Positions 16,585 through 25,362 are shown, counted from the stretch's first letter. The stretch: 64,000 bases of DNA from JBGTLW01 sp964614575 (GCA_964614575.1 CAZTLX010000002.1:1-64000); one strand, 5' to 3'. The notes: a model not told the origin generated them from the sequence alone. Numbers and translations are program-made.

Positions 16585-18126
16585 ATGAACCTCCGCTTCG
16601 TCGCCCGACAACTCGGCCTGCTGATAATTGTGCTGGGCGCGGCGAAGCTGGCGGTCACCGGCGTTGAGTACCTGATATGGTCGGGGTCCGAGGCCGATGC
16701 ACTCGGGCAGCGCGCGATGCTTCTGACCGTCGGCCTGGCCACCGTGTTTGGCGGGGTGCTGTGGCTGCTGGGCCGGCCGGGTGAGTTCGACCGCATGGGC
16801 CGTCGTGATGCGCTGCTGCTGGTGGCGCTGAGTTGGATCATCGGTGCCGCCATCGCGGGCCTGCCCTATTACCTCTGGGCCTTGTTCAACCAGCACGCCG
16901 CGCCTGACCACCGCTTCCTCTCGCCGGTCGCGTGTTACTTCGAGGCGATGAGCGGCCTGACCACAACCGGCGCGACGGTGCTCAGCGATATCCGCGCGCT
17001 GCCGCCGGCCCTGCTGCTGTGGCGTTCGATGACGCACTGGCTCGGCGGGCTGGGCATCGTGGTGCTCTTCGTCGCGGTGCTACCGACGCTGGGCGTGGGC
17101 GGGAAGCGGCTGTTCCACGCCGAGGCCCCGGGCCCGCAGCAGCCTGGCGTGCGCCCCCGCATCGCCGAGGCCGCGCGGGCGCTTTGGCTGATCTACTTCG
17201 CCTTATCCGCCGCGGCCGTCCTGTCGCTCAAACTCGCGGGGATGAGCTGGTTCGACAGCCTCTGCCACAGCATGTCGATGGTGTCCACCGGCGGGCTGAG
17301 CACCCGCGACGCGAGCATCGCCTACTACGACTCGGCGTGGATCGACATGATCTGCATGGTCTTTATGCTGCTCGCCGGGGTGAACTTCACGCTCTTCTTC
17401 GCCGCCACGCGCGGTCGCTGGCAAGTGCTGTGGAAAGACGAGGAGCTGCGCATCTACCTCGCGCTCAAGGTCCTGGTCATCGTCATCGTGACCGGCAACA
17501 TCCTCGGGATGCAGATCGTGACCACGGCCGGGCAGATGGTGGACGCGACCTTCGGTCAGGCGCTGCGCTACGCCGGGTTCCAGACCATCGCCCTGCACAC
17601 CGGCACCGGGTTCACCACCGCCGACTACGACCAGTGGCCCTACCTCAGTCGGGCGTTGCTGATCGGGCTGATGTTCGTCGGCGGCTGCGCGGGATCGACG
17701 GCTGGAGGCATCAAGGTCATCCGCTTCTGGATCGTGCTCAAGATCATCGCCGGGTCGCTGGAAAAAGCGTTCCGCCCGCAGGTGGTGAGGCCACTGCGCA
17801 TCGGGCGGACGACCGTCGATGAGGAGCAGAAGCTGGGGGCCATGATCTACGTGGTGCTGTTTTTTGTGATCGGTCTGGTCGGCGCGGTGTTGATCGGCCT
17901 GCTCGAAGGCCAGGCCGGGCGCAGCGATTTCCTCACCGCCATGAGCGCCAGCCTCTCGACGATCGGCAACGTCGGCCCGGGCCTGCACGAGGTCGGCCCG
18001 ACCAAGACCTACGCCTGGTTCACCGACACCTCGCTGGGCGTGATGAGCCTGCTGATGATGCTCGGCCGGCTGGAGGTTTACGCCGTCGCCGTGCTGTTCC
18101 TTCCGCGGTTCTGGAAGGGGGAGTAG
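16585..18126 (+). CDS. trkH: Trk/Ktr-type potassium transporter subunit TrkH
   Basis: A 513-residue membrane protein, the potassium-conducting subunit. The four pore loops of the SKT superfamily are recognisable: SGLTTTGATVL, SMVSTGGLST, LHTGTGFTTADY and LSTIGNVGPGL, with GCAGSTAGGIKVIRF in the intramembrane-gate region. TrkA upstream supplies the cytoplasmic regulatory ring. No Shine-Dalgarno sequence is visible because the repeat array reaches almost to the ATG. Confidence 0.95.
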   Translation: MNLRFVARQLGLLIIVLGAAKLAVTGVEYLIWSGSEADALGQRAMLLTVGLATVFGGVLWLLGRPGEFDRMGRRDALLLVALSWIIGAAIAGLPYYLWALFNQHAAPDHRFLSPVACYFEAMSGLTTTGATVLSDIRALPPALLLWRSMTHWLGGLGIVVLFVAVLPTLGVGGKRLFHAEAPGPQQPGVRPRIAEAARALWLIYFALSAAAVLSLKLAGMSWFDSLCHSMSMVSTGGLSTRDASIAYYDSAWIDMICMVFMLLAGVNFTLFFAATRGRWQVLWKDEELRIYLALKVLVIVIVTGNILGMQIVTTAGQMVDATFGQALRYAGFQTIALHTGTGFTTADYDQWPYLSRALLIGLMFVGGCAGSTAGGIKVIRFWIVLKIIAGSLEKAFRPQVVRPLRIGRTTVDEEQKLGAMIYVVLFFVIGLVGAVLIGLLEGQAGRSDFLTAMSASLSTIGNVGPGLHEVGPTKTYAWFTDTSLGVMSLLMMLGRLEVYAVAVLFLPRFWKGE

Positions 18127-18201
18127 CGATGCACCAAACCCGCCGCCGCTCCGCTATCATGCGTGGACAGGACCTGATCCCCGAACCCAGAACCGTGACC
18201 C

Positions 18202-18753
18202 ATGCCGATTAGTGAAGCCGACATCGTGACCGTCGACCTGCCGCCGCTAAACGCCGCGGAGGCCTTTTACCTGCCCGAGGTCTTCAAGGGCCTGGGCACG
18301 ACCTTCCGCCACCTGCACAAATCCATCGGCGGGTCCAAGCGCAAGGCCAACAAGGCCCTCGAATACCCCGAGCAACGCCGCGAGCACTACCCGGTCGAAG
18401 ACGGTGGTTTATCCGTGGGCAATTTCCGCGGGGTGCATCGGCTCAACCGCGACGAGGACGGCCGCGTCCGCTGCGTCGCCTGCTTCATGTGCTCGACCGC
18501 GTGCCCGGCCGACTGCATCCACATCGAGGGCGCACCCTCGCCTTGGGACGACCGCGAGAAGTACCCGGTCAAGTTCGACCTCGACGAGCTGCGCTGCATC
18601 TTCTGCGGCATGTGCGAGGAGGCCTGCCCGGTCGATGCGATCGAACTGACGCAGACCTACGACGTCATCGGCCTCAGCCGTCAGGAGATGATCTTCGACA
18701 AGCAGAAGCTGCTGGCGGTGTACGACGCGACGATCGAGGGCAAGCCGATGTAA
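18202..18753 (+). CDS. nuoI: NADH-quinone oxidoreductase subunit I (two [4Fe-4S] clusters)
   Basis: A 183-residue ferredoxin-like subunit that carries electrons through clusters N6a and N6b in complex I. Both cysteine motifs are intact: C91-x2-C94-x2-C97-x3-C101-P and C132-x2-C135-x2-C138-x3-C142-P. The flanks RGVHRLNRDEDGR and WDDREKYPVKFDLDELRC match NuoI closely. No other nuo gene is adjacent, so it is either part of a dispersed complex I set or a NuoI-like subunit of a related enzyme. Confidence 0.9.
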   Translation: MPISEADIVTVDLPPLNAAEAFYLPEVFKGLGTTFRHLHKSIGGSKRKANKALEYPEQRREHYPVEDGGLSVGNFRGVHRLNRDEDGRVRCVACFMCSTACPADCIHIEGAPSPWDDREKYPVKFDLDELRCIFCGMCEEACPVDAIELTQTYDVIGLSRQEMIFDKQKLLAVYDATIEGKPM

Positions 18754-18776
18754 TCGGCTATCAACGAGAGCACCCC

Positions 18777-19025
18777 ATGACCGACTGGATGAAACGCATT
18801 ACGATTGATCCGGATCACTGCGGTGTCCGTCCGTGTGTCCGTGGCATGCGCATCGGGGTGACGGATATCCTCGATCTGCTGGCCAACGGACTTTCCCGAG
18901 AGGCGATGCTTGAGGAGTTCCCCGATCTGGAAGCCGCGGACATCGGCGCTTGCCTGCGGCACGCGAGTCAGAAAATCAATCACCCGGGCGTCGCCGGCTC
19001 AAGACATGAAGCGGCGATGAGCTAG
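18777..19025 (+). CDS. DUF433 protein (antitoxin-like)
   Basis: An 82-residue DUF433 protein: RITIDPDHCGVRPCVRGMRIGVTDILDLLANGLSREAM...DLEAADIGACLRHAS, matching the family pattern of a strand followed by a winged-helix-like DNA-binding core. DUF433 proteins commonly pair with PIN-like nucleases as putative antitoxins. It begins 24 bp after nuoI and is followed 16 bp later by an unknown gene and then a PIN gene. Confidence 0.88.
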   Translation: MTDWMKRITIDPDHCGVRPCVRGMRIGVTDILDLLANGLSREAMLEEFPDLEAADIGACLRHASQKINHPGVAGSRHEAAMS

Positions 19026-19040
19026 CGCGAGGAGCATGAC

Positions 19041-19340
19041 ATGATCCCCCTCAAAGATGCCGTGAAGATTGCCAAGCAGTTCATCACGGAGGTTTACGCC
19101 CACGCCGGCGAAGAACTTCAGGAGGTCGGCCTGGAGGAAGTCGATCGTACCGAGGATGGGCGTGAATGGCTGATCACCATTGGCTTTACCAGCGATAAGC
19201 CCGGTGCCAGAAAGCTTAATCTTGAACATTCTCTGGGACGTTTTGTCGGGGGTTTGAGTACACTGACGCGGGAGTACAAGGTTGTGCATATTGATGCCGA
19301 AACCGGCGAGCCACGCACCATCAAGATCCGTGAGGTATGA
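19041..19340 (+). CDS. Hypothetical 99-aa protein coupled to a PIN-domain gene
   Basis: A 99-residue protein: helix-rich start (PLKDAVKIAKQFITEVYAHAGEELQEVGLEEVD), a strand EWLITIGFTS, and a PepSY-like end (YKVVHIDAETGEPRTIKIREV). A GAGGAG ribosome site lies just upstream. Its stop codon overlaps the ATG of the PIN gene by 4 bp (ATGA), implying translational coupling. Base composition is visibly less GC-rich than the neighbours. It may be a partner of the PIN protein; no family is firmly recognised. Confidence 0.75.
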   Translation: MIPLKDAVKIAKQFITEVYAHAGEELQEVGLEEVDRTEDGREWLITIGFTSDKPGARKLNLEHSLGRFVGGLSTLTREYKVVHIDAETGEPRTIKIREV

Positions 19341-19825
19341 GGTGGAGGGGGTTGGGTGTGCCTGATCGAGCATCACTACTTCTTGATGCGAATATCTTGT
19401 TGCTCCTGGTGGTGGGGCGGATCGATCAAAGATTGATTGATCGGTACAAGCGCACTGCGAATCGCTTTGTGGCTGCAGACTACCTCCTGCTCGTGCGTTT
19501 CGCGGGCCGGTTCAATCGAATCTACACGACGCCCCATATCCTCACCGAAGTAAGCAATCTATTGACCGGCTTTCACGATCCGTATCGCCGCGAGGCACGC
19601 GAAGTCTTAGGCCGCCTGATTGAAGAATTGATCGAAGTGCTGCCCGAGGCTCGGGACATCGTCCAGTCGCCGGAATATGCACATCTTGGCCTGACGGATA
19701 CCGCCATCATCACCGTGGTCAAGACCGACATCGTGGTTCTCACCGACGACGTCGCCCTGATGAACGCCTTATACGCCATCCATTATCCGGTCATCAATTT
19801 CAATCACCTGCGCGATGTCGGCTAA
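19337..19825 (+). CDS. PIN-domain ribonuclease-like protein (putative toxin)
   Basis: A 162-residue PIN protein. The acidic catalytic set is visible: D17 in LLLDANILLL, E71 in TEVSNLL, D121 in GLTDTA and D137/D138 in LTDD. PIN domains cleave RNA with divalent metals and are the toxin of VapBC-type systems. The ATG at 19337 overlaps the previous stop; a GTG at 19358 is preceded by a good GGAGGGG site and would give 155 residues beginning VPDRASLLLDAN, possibly the true start. The trio DUF433/99-aa/PIN looks like one transcription unit. Confidence 0.85.
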   Translation: MRWRGLGVPDRASLLLDANILLLLVVGRIDQRLIDRYKRTANRFVAADYLLLVRFAGRFNRIYTTPHILTEVSNLLTGFHDPYRREAREVLGRLIEELIEVLPEARDIVQSPEYAHLGLTDTAIITVVKTDIVVLTDDVALMNALYAIHYPVINFNHLRDVG

Positions 19826-19828
19826 GCT

Positions 19829-20599
19829 ATGCCCTACGCCCTACGCGACTACGCCAACGCGCACTTCGCCGAGATCGCCGACCGTAAGCAGCGGGAGACC
19901 GCGGCGGAGCGGCGGCTGGTGCGGTTGTACTTCAACGACCAAACCGAGGGCGCGTTCGTCGAAGTCGGGGCCAACGATCCGGTGGCGTTCTCGCAGACCC
20001 ATCACCTGGAAGCGCACGGCTGGTCGGGGCTGCTCATCGAACCCATCCCCGAGCTGTGTGACGCGCTGCGGGTCCAGCGGCCGAATTCCACGGTCGTGCA
20101 GGTGGCCTGCGGCAAACCCGCCGACCGCGGTGAGGCGGCGTTCGCCGTCGCCGCCGACCACCAGCAGTCCGCGCTCAAGCGCGACCAGCTCGACTTCCAG
20201 ACCGACACCCAGCGCACCATCACTGTCAAGGTGGTCACGCTCGATGACATCCTCGATCAGCACCCCACGCCGACCGGCGAGCCTTACGACTTTGTGAGCA
20301 TCGATGTCGAGGGCATGCAGCTAGAGGTGCTCGAAGGCTTCGACCTGCGGCGTCACCGGCCCCGCCTGCTGCTGATCGAAGACCACCTGACCGACCTGCG
20401 CACGCACCGGCACATCCGCGCCAAGGGCTACCGCCTGGCCAAGCGCACGGGCCTGAACAACTGGTACATCCCGCGCGGCGAGCCGTTTGCCCTGGCCTCG
20501 GCGGGCGAGCGTTTTGCCCTGTGGCGCAAGCTTTATCTACGCACCTGGTTCCGGGCCCTGCGGTTCCGGCTGCGGCGGCAATTCAATCGCAGCGACTGA
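19829..20599 (+). CDS. FkbM-family methyltransferase
   Basis: A 256-residue SAM-dependent O-methyltransferase-like protein. FkbM hallmarks: GAFVEVGANDPVAFSQTHHL (SAM-binding motif I region), GLLIEPIPELCDAL (acidic residue for the ribose), and FVSIDVEGMQLEVLEGFDL (the conserved IDVEG). FkbM enzymes methylate hydroxyls on sugars, polyketides or glycolipids. The start follows the PIN stop by three bases. A C-terminal Arg-rich segment is of unclear function. Confidence 0.9.
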   Translation: MPYALRDYANAHFAEIADRKQRETAAERRLVRLYFNDQTEGAFVEVGANDPVAFSQTHHLEAHGWSGLLIEPIPELCDALRVQRPNSTVVQVACGKPADRGEAAFAVAADHQQSALKRDQLDFQTDTQRTITVKVVTLDDILDQHPTPTGEPYDFVSIDVEGMQLEVLEGFDLRRHRPRLLLIEDHLTDLRTHRHIRAKGYRLAKRTGLNNWYIPRGEPFALASAGERFALWRKLYLRTWFRALRFRLRRQFNRSD

Positions 20600-20634
20600 C
20601 TCCGCCCATCCTGCACGTGCCGATCATGTTCCCG

Positions 20635-20700
20635 CCGCTTGCGGCTTCGCGCAAGCTTCATGTCACCGGCGGCATCAAGGCTGCGCGAAGCCGCAAGCGG
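20635..20700. terminator. Bidirectional stem-loop between convergent genes (REP-like)
   Basis: Two perfect 19-bp arms, CCGCTTGCGGCTTCGCGCA (20635-20653) and its complement (20682-20700), are separated by 28 bases, between two convergent genes. Each arm can also fold on its own (GCTTGCG paired with CGCAAGC). There is no T-tract, so it may work as a factor-assisted terminator, an RNA stabiliser, or a REP doublet. Confidence 0.7.
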
Positions 20701-20716
20701 AGGGGCGCAGGCGCGT

Positions 20717-21856
20717 TCAACGAAGCTCGACCTCGACCTCGGTCTCCCGCTCGCCGCGCCGGAGGGTCACGCTCACCGTGTCGCCCACCGCGTGCTGATC
20801 GAGCACGCGGTAAAGATCATTGGCGTTGGTGATCGGCTCGCCGTCGATCGCGGAGATGATGTCGCCGAGGATGATCGCGCCATCGCGGCCGCGCACGGTG
20901 GGCTTGATGCCCGCGGCCGCGGCCCCGCTGTCTTCCTCGACCCCGAGCACCAGCACGCCCTCGAGGTTCAGCCGTCGCAGCAGTTGCGCGCTGGCGCGAT
21001 CGGAGATGCGGATGCCCAGCGTGGGCGCGGTGTATTCGCCCTCTTCGATGAGTTGGGGCACGACCCGGGCGACGGTGTCGATCGGCACCGCGAAGCCGAT
21101 GCCCGCGCTGGCACCCGAGGGCGAGAAGATCATGGTGTTGACGCCGATGACGCGGCCGGACGAATCGAGCAGCGGCCCGCCGGAGTTGCCGGGGTTGATC
21201 GCCGCGTCGGTCTGGATCGCCTCGCTGATCGGCCGACCGGTGACCGAGGTGATCTCACGATCCAGTGCGGAGATGATGCCGCGGGTCAGCGTGTAGTCGA
21301 GCCCGTAAGGGTTGCCGATCGCATAGACAAACTGCCCGACCTTCAGGCCGGTGCTGCCGCCGATGGGCAGGGCTGTCGCCTGCTCGGGCGTCACGTCCAC
21401 CTTCAACACCGCCAGGTCATGGTCCGGTGACGTGCCGACCAGCTCCGCTTTGAGTGTGGTCTGATCGGCCAGCACGACCCGCGCGCCTGATGCGTTCTGG
21501 ATCACGTGGAAATTCGTCACGAGGTGGCCTTGCTCATCCCAGAAAAACCCCGAGCCCACGCCCCGCGGCACCTCGCGCACCCGACGCGTGAACAGATCGA
21601 CCTGCCGCCCCAGCGCGTTGATGTTCACCACCGCGTCGCGTGCCGATTCAAACAACGCGACGGTGCGGGCCTCATCATCGGTGAAGGTTTGCGGCCGCTC
21701 GGTCTGCGGCGCGGCCGCCGCGGCGGGCGGCGGGGCTTGTTCGGGGGCGGCGTCGGTGGCGGAGATGTCGATCGTGCCGCTGCCCAGCAGGTAACCTGCC
21801 GCGGCCGCGATGCCGAGCACCAACCACAGCGTCCAGCGTTCTCTGACACGTTGCAT
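20717..21856 (-). CDS. DegS/HtrA-like S1C serine protease with one PDZ domain
   Basis: A 379-residue membrane-anchored periplasmic protease. One N-terminal transmembrane segment (LWLVLGIAAAAGYLLG) is followed by a trypsin-like domain with the catalytic triad: His in TNFHVIQ (near residue 113), Asp in DHDLAVLKVD (near 145) and Ser in GNSGGPLLD (near 222). One PDZ domain follows (TLGIRISD...GVLVLGVEEDSGAAAAGIKP...IISAIDGEPITNANDLYRVLD). A single anchor and single PDZ resemble DegS, which starts envelope stress signalling, but no sigma-E/RseA pair is nearby. Confidence 0.92.
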   Translation of the reverse strand: MQRVRERWTLWLVLGIAAAAGYLLGSGTIDISATDAAPEQAPPPAAAAAPQTERPQTFTDDEARTVALFESARDAVVNINALGRQVDLFTRRVREVPRGVGSGFFWDEQGHLVTNFHVIQNASGARVVLADQTTLKAELVGTSPDHDLAVLKVDVTPEQATALPIGGSTGLKVGQFVYAIGNPYGLDYTLTRGIISALDREITSVTGRPISEAIQTDAAINPGNSGGPLLDSSGRVIGVNTMIFSPSGASAGIGFAVPIDTVARVVPQLIEEGEYTAPTLGIRISDRASAQLLRRLNLEGVLVLGVEEDSGAAAAGIKPTVRGRDGAIILGDIISAIDGEPITNANDLYRVLDQHAVGDTVSVTLRRGERETEVEVELR

Positions 21857-21951
21857 GGCGATCCTTTACCGGGGTTCGGTTAGAAGTTTACGCCGCGCGC
21901 TGCGGGCGTGTTCGCACGGGAGTTCGGGTTCCGGATTCCGGGGGCCGGGGG

Positions 21952-23373
21952 TTATGGCGATGGCAGCGCAGTTGCGTCATAGCTCAAGATCACCGGTGCC
22001 GCGGCCGAGCCGGGTTGAGCGAGCACCACGATGCGCTGATTGTCGTGGGAAAAGTCGGCGTTTTCGACCCGCCATGTCGTCGGCCCCGGCAGATCCAGCC
22101 TCGCGAGCGGCCGCTGATCGGCAACCGACCAGGCGGTGACCTCCTCACCGCTCGGCGTCTGGCTCACCACCAGCAGGTATCGGTCATCGTCGCTCAACGC
22201 GCAGCGTGTCACCTCGCTGCCGAAGCGCCACGTGCGCCGCAGCGAGCCGTCGGTCAGATCGTGCTCGTAGACCTGCTGCGGATCGCCGCCGATGCCTCGC
22301 AGGAAGGCCCGGCCGTCAGAGGTCGTGGGCCATTGGCTTGAGAACCCTTCCGAGCCCGGCGGGGGCTCGATCGCATAGACCACCGCGCCGCCCGGCTCGA
22401 TACGCAGCAGCCGTTGATCATCAACCAGCACCATCACGCCGTCATCCAGCGGGCAGGCGAAGTACCACCACCACTTGCCGGTCAGCTCCGCCGGCTTGGG
22501 GATCGACGGCAGGGGCCGCAGCGTGTCTGAATCCCAGCGCACGAAATGGCCCGAAGTCGTCGAATAAATCACCTCGCCGTGACGCGACACATACGGGCCG
22601 CCGAGCAATGTCGCAGCGTGCGGCGACGCGAGGCGGCCGCGCCGCTTGCCGGTCGCCAGATCGAACACCTCAAAGTGGTCCTCGCCATTGACGACGACCT
22701 CGAAGCGGTGCGGCATCGGGTCCGGCCAGCTTTCTTCCTCGATGTCCTTGCCCGAGGCGATCGTGCGCCGCCGCCCGTCGGGCGTGTGAATCACCTGCAA
22801 CACCTGGCGATGATCGGTCAGGCGATCCGACCAGCTCCCCAGCTTGCCCGCGGTCACGCGTCGCGCCCATGCCGAGGGCCATACCGTGTCCTGCATAATT
22901 GGTTGGTCCCGCGGCGGTCCCCAGATCAGCCACGCCGCCCCGCCTCCCAGCACCAGCGCGATCCACATCATCCACATCACCCGCCACACCCGCCGTCGGC
23001 GGGGCGCGATGCGTACCGCCCGCTCATCAAGGCCCTCGCCGCACTCCGGGCATTGCGTGCTGACCACGCCCGTCAACCCGTAACCGCAGCGACGGCAGTA
23101 CGGCTCGCCCGGCCGCGCCTGCGGCCGATTGCGCCGCCGACGCCACAACAGCAGCAACGTACCCCCGATCAACGCCAACGCCGCCGCCGACACGATCTCC
23201 GGGTGATAGTGCGCCGCCAGCCCCAGCACATCGATCGTCTCCTGCGAAAACGCCACGACCACATCTGTCCCCCGCGCGGTGGGCACCATCTGATAGTCGC
23301 TGGTCAACGGCTGAGCCAGATCGATCCGGTCGATCGGCTCGAGCGTCTCGGTCGCGGTCGCGTCCTTAACCAT
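21952..23373 (-). CDS. Membrane protein with zinc ribbon and beta-propeller-like C-terminal domain
   Basis: A 473-residue protein. A first transmembrane helix (SAAALALIGGTLLLLW) is followed by a zinc ribbon CRRCGYGLTGVVSTQCPEC of the type common in planctomycetes, a second helix (MMWIALVLGGGAAWLIWG), and a long exported or periplasmic region with repeated strand-turn patterns (DGRAFLRGIGG; SDDDRYLLVVSQ; SHDNQRIVVLAQPG) suggestive of a beta-propeller. No enzyme motif is seen. Function unknown. Confidence 0.75.
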   Translation of the reverse strand: MVKDATATETLEPIDRIDLAQPLTSDYQMVPTARGTDVVVAFSQETIDVLGLAAHYHPEIVSAAALALIGGTLLLLWRRRRNRPQARPGEPYCRRCGYGLTGVVSTQCPECGEGLDERAVRIAPRRRRVWRVMWMMWIALVLGGGAAWLIWGPPRDQPIMQDTVWPSAWARRVTAGKLGSWSDRLTDHRQVLQVIHTPDGRRRTIASGKDIEEESWPDPMPHRFEVVVNGEDHFEVFDLATGKRRGRLASPHAATLLGGPYVSRHGEVIYSTTSGHFVRWDSDTLRPLPSIPKPAELTGKWWWYFACPLDDGVMVLVDDQRLLRIEPGGAVVYAIEPPPGSEGFSSQWPTTSDGRAFLRGIGGDPQQVYEHDLTDGSLRRTWRFGSEVTRCALSDDDRYLLVVSQTPSGEEVTAWSVADQRPLARLDLPGPTTWRVENADFSHDNQRIVVLAQPGSAAAPVILSYDATALPSP

Positions 23374-23672
23374 GCATCAGCTCCCGGCAGTGATCCGAGG
23401 TTGCGCCGGGGCCGTCGCCTGTGACCCGGCATCGGCCCGGCAGCATAACCGATCGGTATCACGAGCTGCGGGGCCGACCACCGCCACCGCCACGGCCCGG
23501 CACGCGGCGGACGCGCGGCGGGTCGAAGCCCCTCCTCGCCGATAAAGACGCTTGGCCCGGCGATTTTGTGTAAGTTCGATGAGGCGGACCATGCGCCGCT
23601 GCTCACGGGCATACCATATCCCGCCACGCGTTGGTGCTCACGGATTCGGCGTTCCACCCGGTGTGCTTGCAG
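23374..23672. other. Divergent intergenic region
   Basis: About 300 bp separate the zinc-ribbon membrane protein gene and the amidohydrolase gene, which point away from each other, so promoters for both should lie here. I see no convincing -35/-10 pair, RNA fold or additional gene. Confidence 0.5.
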
Positions 23673-24746
23673 ATGACTTCAACCACGTCTCCCACAACGA
23701 AGCTCCGCCCCCGCAGCGACGCCAATCGGCTGGGCCTGGATTATGCCGCCGAGGCCGCGTCGTTTGGCTACGCCGATCCGATCATCGACATCCACACCCA
23801 CATCAGCAGCCCGGCCGCGGCCGAGGTGTTCCTGGAAGCCGCCGAGCGCTACGGCGTGGTCAGGACGTGGACGATGACGGGGATCGACAAGGCGCGGCAA
23901 GTGCGGGCGTACGCGGGTGACCGGGTTCAGTTCATCTGCGTGCCGGACTACGCGAAGCGCGATGAGCCGGGGACGTTTACCTCGCAATGGCTCAAGGATA
24001 TCGAGGCGTTCCGCCACGAGTTGGATAGCCGGATCATCAAGTTCTGGGCCGCGCCGCGCGGGCTGGATTTCATCGGCGAGGGCGCGCGGCTTGACTCGCC
24101 CATCCGCCTCGAAGGCATGAAGCTGGCTTACGACCTGGGCTACCGCATCTTCATGACGCACGTGGGCGACCCCGACACCTGGTTCGCCACCACCTACGCC
24201 GACGCCGCACGCTACGGCACCAAGCCCGAGCAATACCGCGCGCTTGAACGCCTGATGGATCAGTACGACGATGTCGTGTGGATCGGCGCCCACCTCTCCG
24301 GCAGCCCCGAAGACCTGGACTTCGTGCAGGGCCTGCTCGACCGCCACCCCAACTACCTCGTCGATACGTCGGCTACCAAGTGGATGGTTCGCGAGCTGAG
24401 CAAACACCCGCAGCGCTTCGCCGCGTTTTGTGAGGCCAACCCGGGGCGCGTGCTCTTCGGCACCGATATCGTCGCCAACGACGAGAACGTCACGCGCGGC
24501 AAGGAAGATGACGAGCACAAGCCCGACGGCTTCGACCTCTACGCCTCGCGGTTCTGGGCCCTGCGCACGCTGCTGGAGACCGACTACGACGGCCCGTCAC
24601 CCATCGTCGATCCCGACCTGCACATGATCGACCCGTCGGCCGATCCCAAGAGCACCGCGACGCTGCGCGGCTGCGGGATCAGCGGCGACCTGCTGGCCGA
24701 CATCTACTACCGCAACGCGGCCAGACTGATGGGGTTGGTAGAATAA
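23673..24746 (+). CDS. Amidohydrolase-family TIM-barrel enzyme
   Basis: A 357-residue metal-dependent hydrolase of the amidohydrolase_2 type. Seen: the strand-1 metal motif IIDIHTHIS (HxH), a strand-5/6 His in IFMTHVGDP, a His in WIGAHLSGSPED, and the Asp motif RVLFGTDIVAN near the C-terminus, together the usual metal and catalytic set. The family includes decarboxylases and lactonases acting on aromatic or sugar acids; the substrate is not evident. The Met at 23673 follows a stretch without conserved character. A small gene follows after 4 bp, probably in the same transcript. Confidence 0.87.
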   Translation: MTSTTSPTTKLRPRSDANRLGLDYAAEAASFGYADPIIDIHTHISSPAAAEVFLEAAERYGVVRTWTMTGIDKARQVRAYAGDRVQFICVPDYAKRDEPGTFTSQWLKDIEAFRHELDSRIIKFWAAPRGLDFIGEGARLDSPIRLEGMKLAYDLGYRIFMTHVGDPDTWFATTYADAARYGTKPEQYRALERLMDQYDDVVWIGAHLSGSPEDLDFVQGLLDRHPNYLVDTSATKWMVRELSKHPQRFAAFCEANPGRVLFGTDIVANDENVTRGKEDDEHKPDGFDLYASRFWALRTLLETDYDGPSPIVDPDLHMIDPSADPKSTATLRGCGISGDLLADIYYRNAARLMGLVE

Positions 24747-24750
24747 AGGC

Positions 24751-24960
24751 ATGAAGCAGCCCTGCCCCAAGAAGCCCGGGTGGACGATGGAGTTCCTCGA
24801 CCGCGAGACGGTGTGGGCGGAGAAGGAATACACGAAGTATCAACAATACACCCCCGCCGAGCGCATCCTCTTCGGCGAGGAACTGCGGGTCACCTGCTAT
24901 GGCGAAGACGCGATTAACGCCCGACTTCAAGGACCTGCTCAGATCCTTGAACGAGCATGA
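24751..24960 (+). CDS. Small hypothetical protein upstream of a nucleotidyltransferase gene
   Basis: A 69-residue protein whose first 50 residues look structured and charged (KKPGWTMEFLDRETVWAEKEYTKYQQYTPAERILFGEEL). The last part overlaps the following gene by 62 bp in another frame. It begins 4 bp after the amidohydrolase stop. The tight overlap suggests that it is the translational partner of the minimal nucleotidyltransferase; a role as antitoxin or accessory subunit is inference. Confidence 0.6.
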   Translation: MKQPCPKKPGWTMEFLDRETVWAEKEYTKYQQYTPAERILFGEELRVTCYGEDAINARLQGPAQILERA

Positions 24961-25362
24961 GGTGCGCGATCTGGTCGTCGGCGGCTACGCGGTGATCAGC
25001 TATGGCTATGTCCGCGCAACCAAAGACATCGACATCTGGATCGCGATCGGCCCGGACAACGCCGAACGCTTCCAGAACGCCATGCAGCAGTTCATCGGCC
25101 AACGTCCGCCGCTCGATCGCTTGTTGCGAAGACTCTTCTGCTGCGGATGGGCGTCGCGCCGAACATGATCGAGGTCATGACGGGGATCTCAGGCGTCGAG
25201 TTCGAGTCGTGCTATGCGCGTCGGCAGGTCGTCGAGGTAGATGGGGTTGGCATCCCCATCCTGCACCTTCAGGACCTGCGGACAAACAAGGCGGCCTCCG
25301 GGCGGCCCAAAGACCTGGCCGACCTAGACAACCTGCCCGACCCGGACGCGGGGGCAGGTTGA
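24899..25362 (+). pseudogene. Frameshifted minimal nucleotidyltransferase (MNT/AbiEii-like, DUF6036-type)
   Basis: The 5' part reads LVVGGYAVISYGYVRATKDIDIWI, the GG...T-x-D-x-D core of the nucleotidyltransferase fold. The 3' part, in the frame shifted by two positions, reads LLLRMGVAPNMIEVMTGISGVEFESCYARRQVVEV...IPILHLQDLRTNKAASGRPKDLADLDNL, the usual C-terminal half of the same family (metal/substrate motif, then RTNKxAxGRxKDLxDL). Joining the halves needs a one-base correction near 25100-25135. The gene is either inactivated or contains a sequencing error. Intact relatives are about 150 residues, which fits the total span. Confidence 0.8.
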
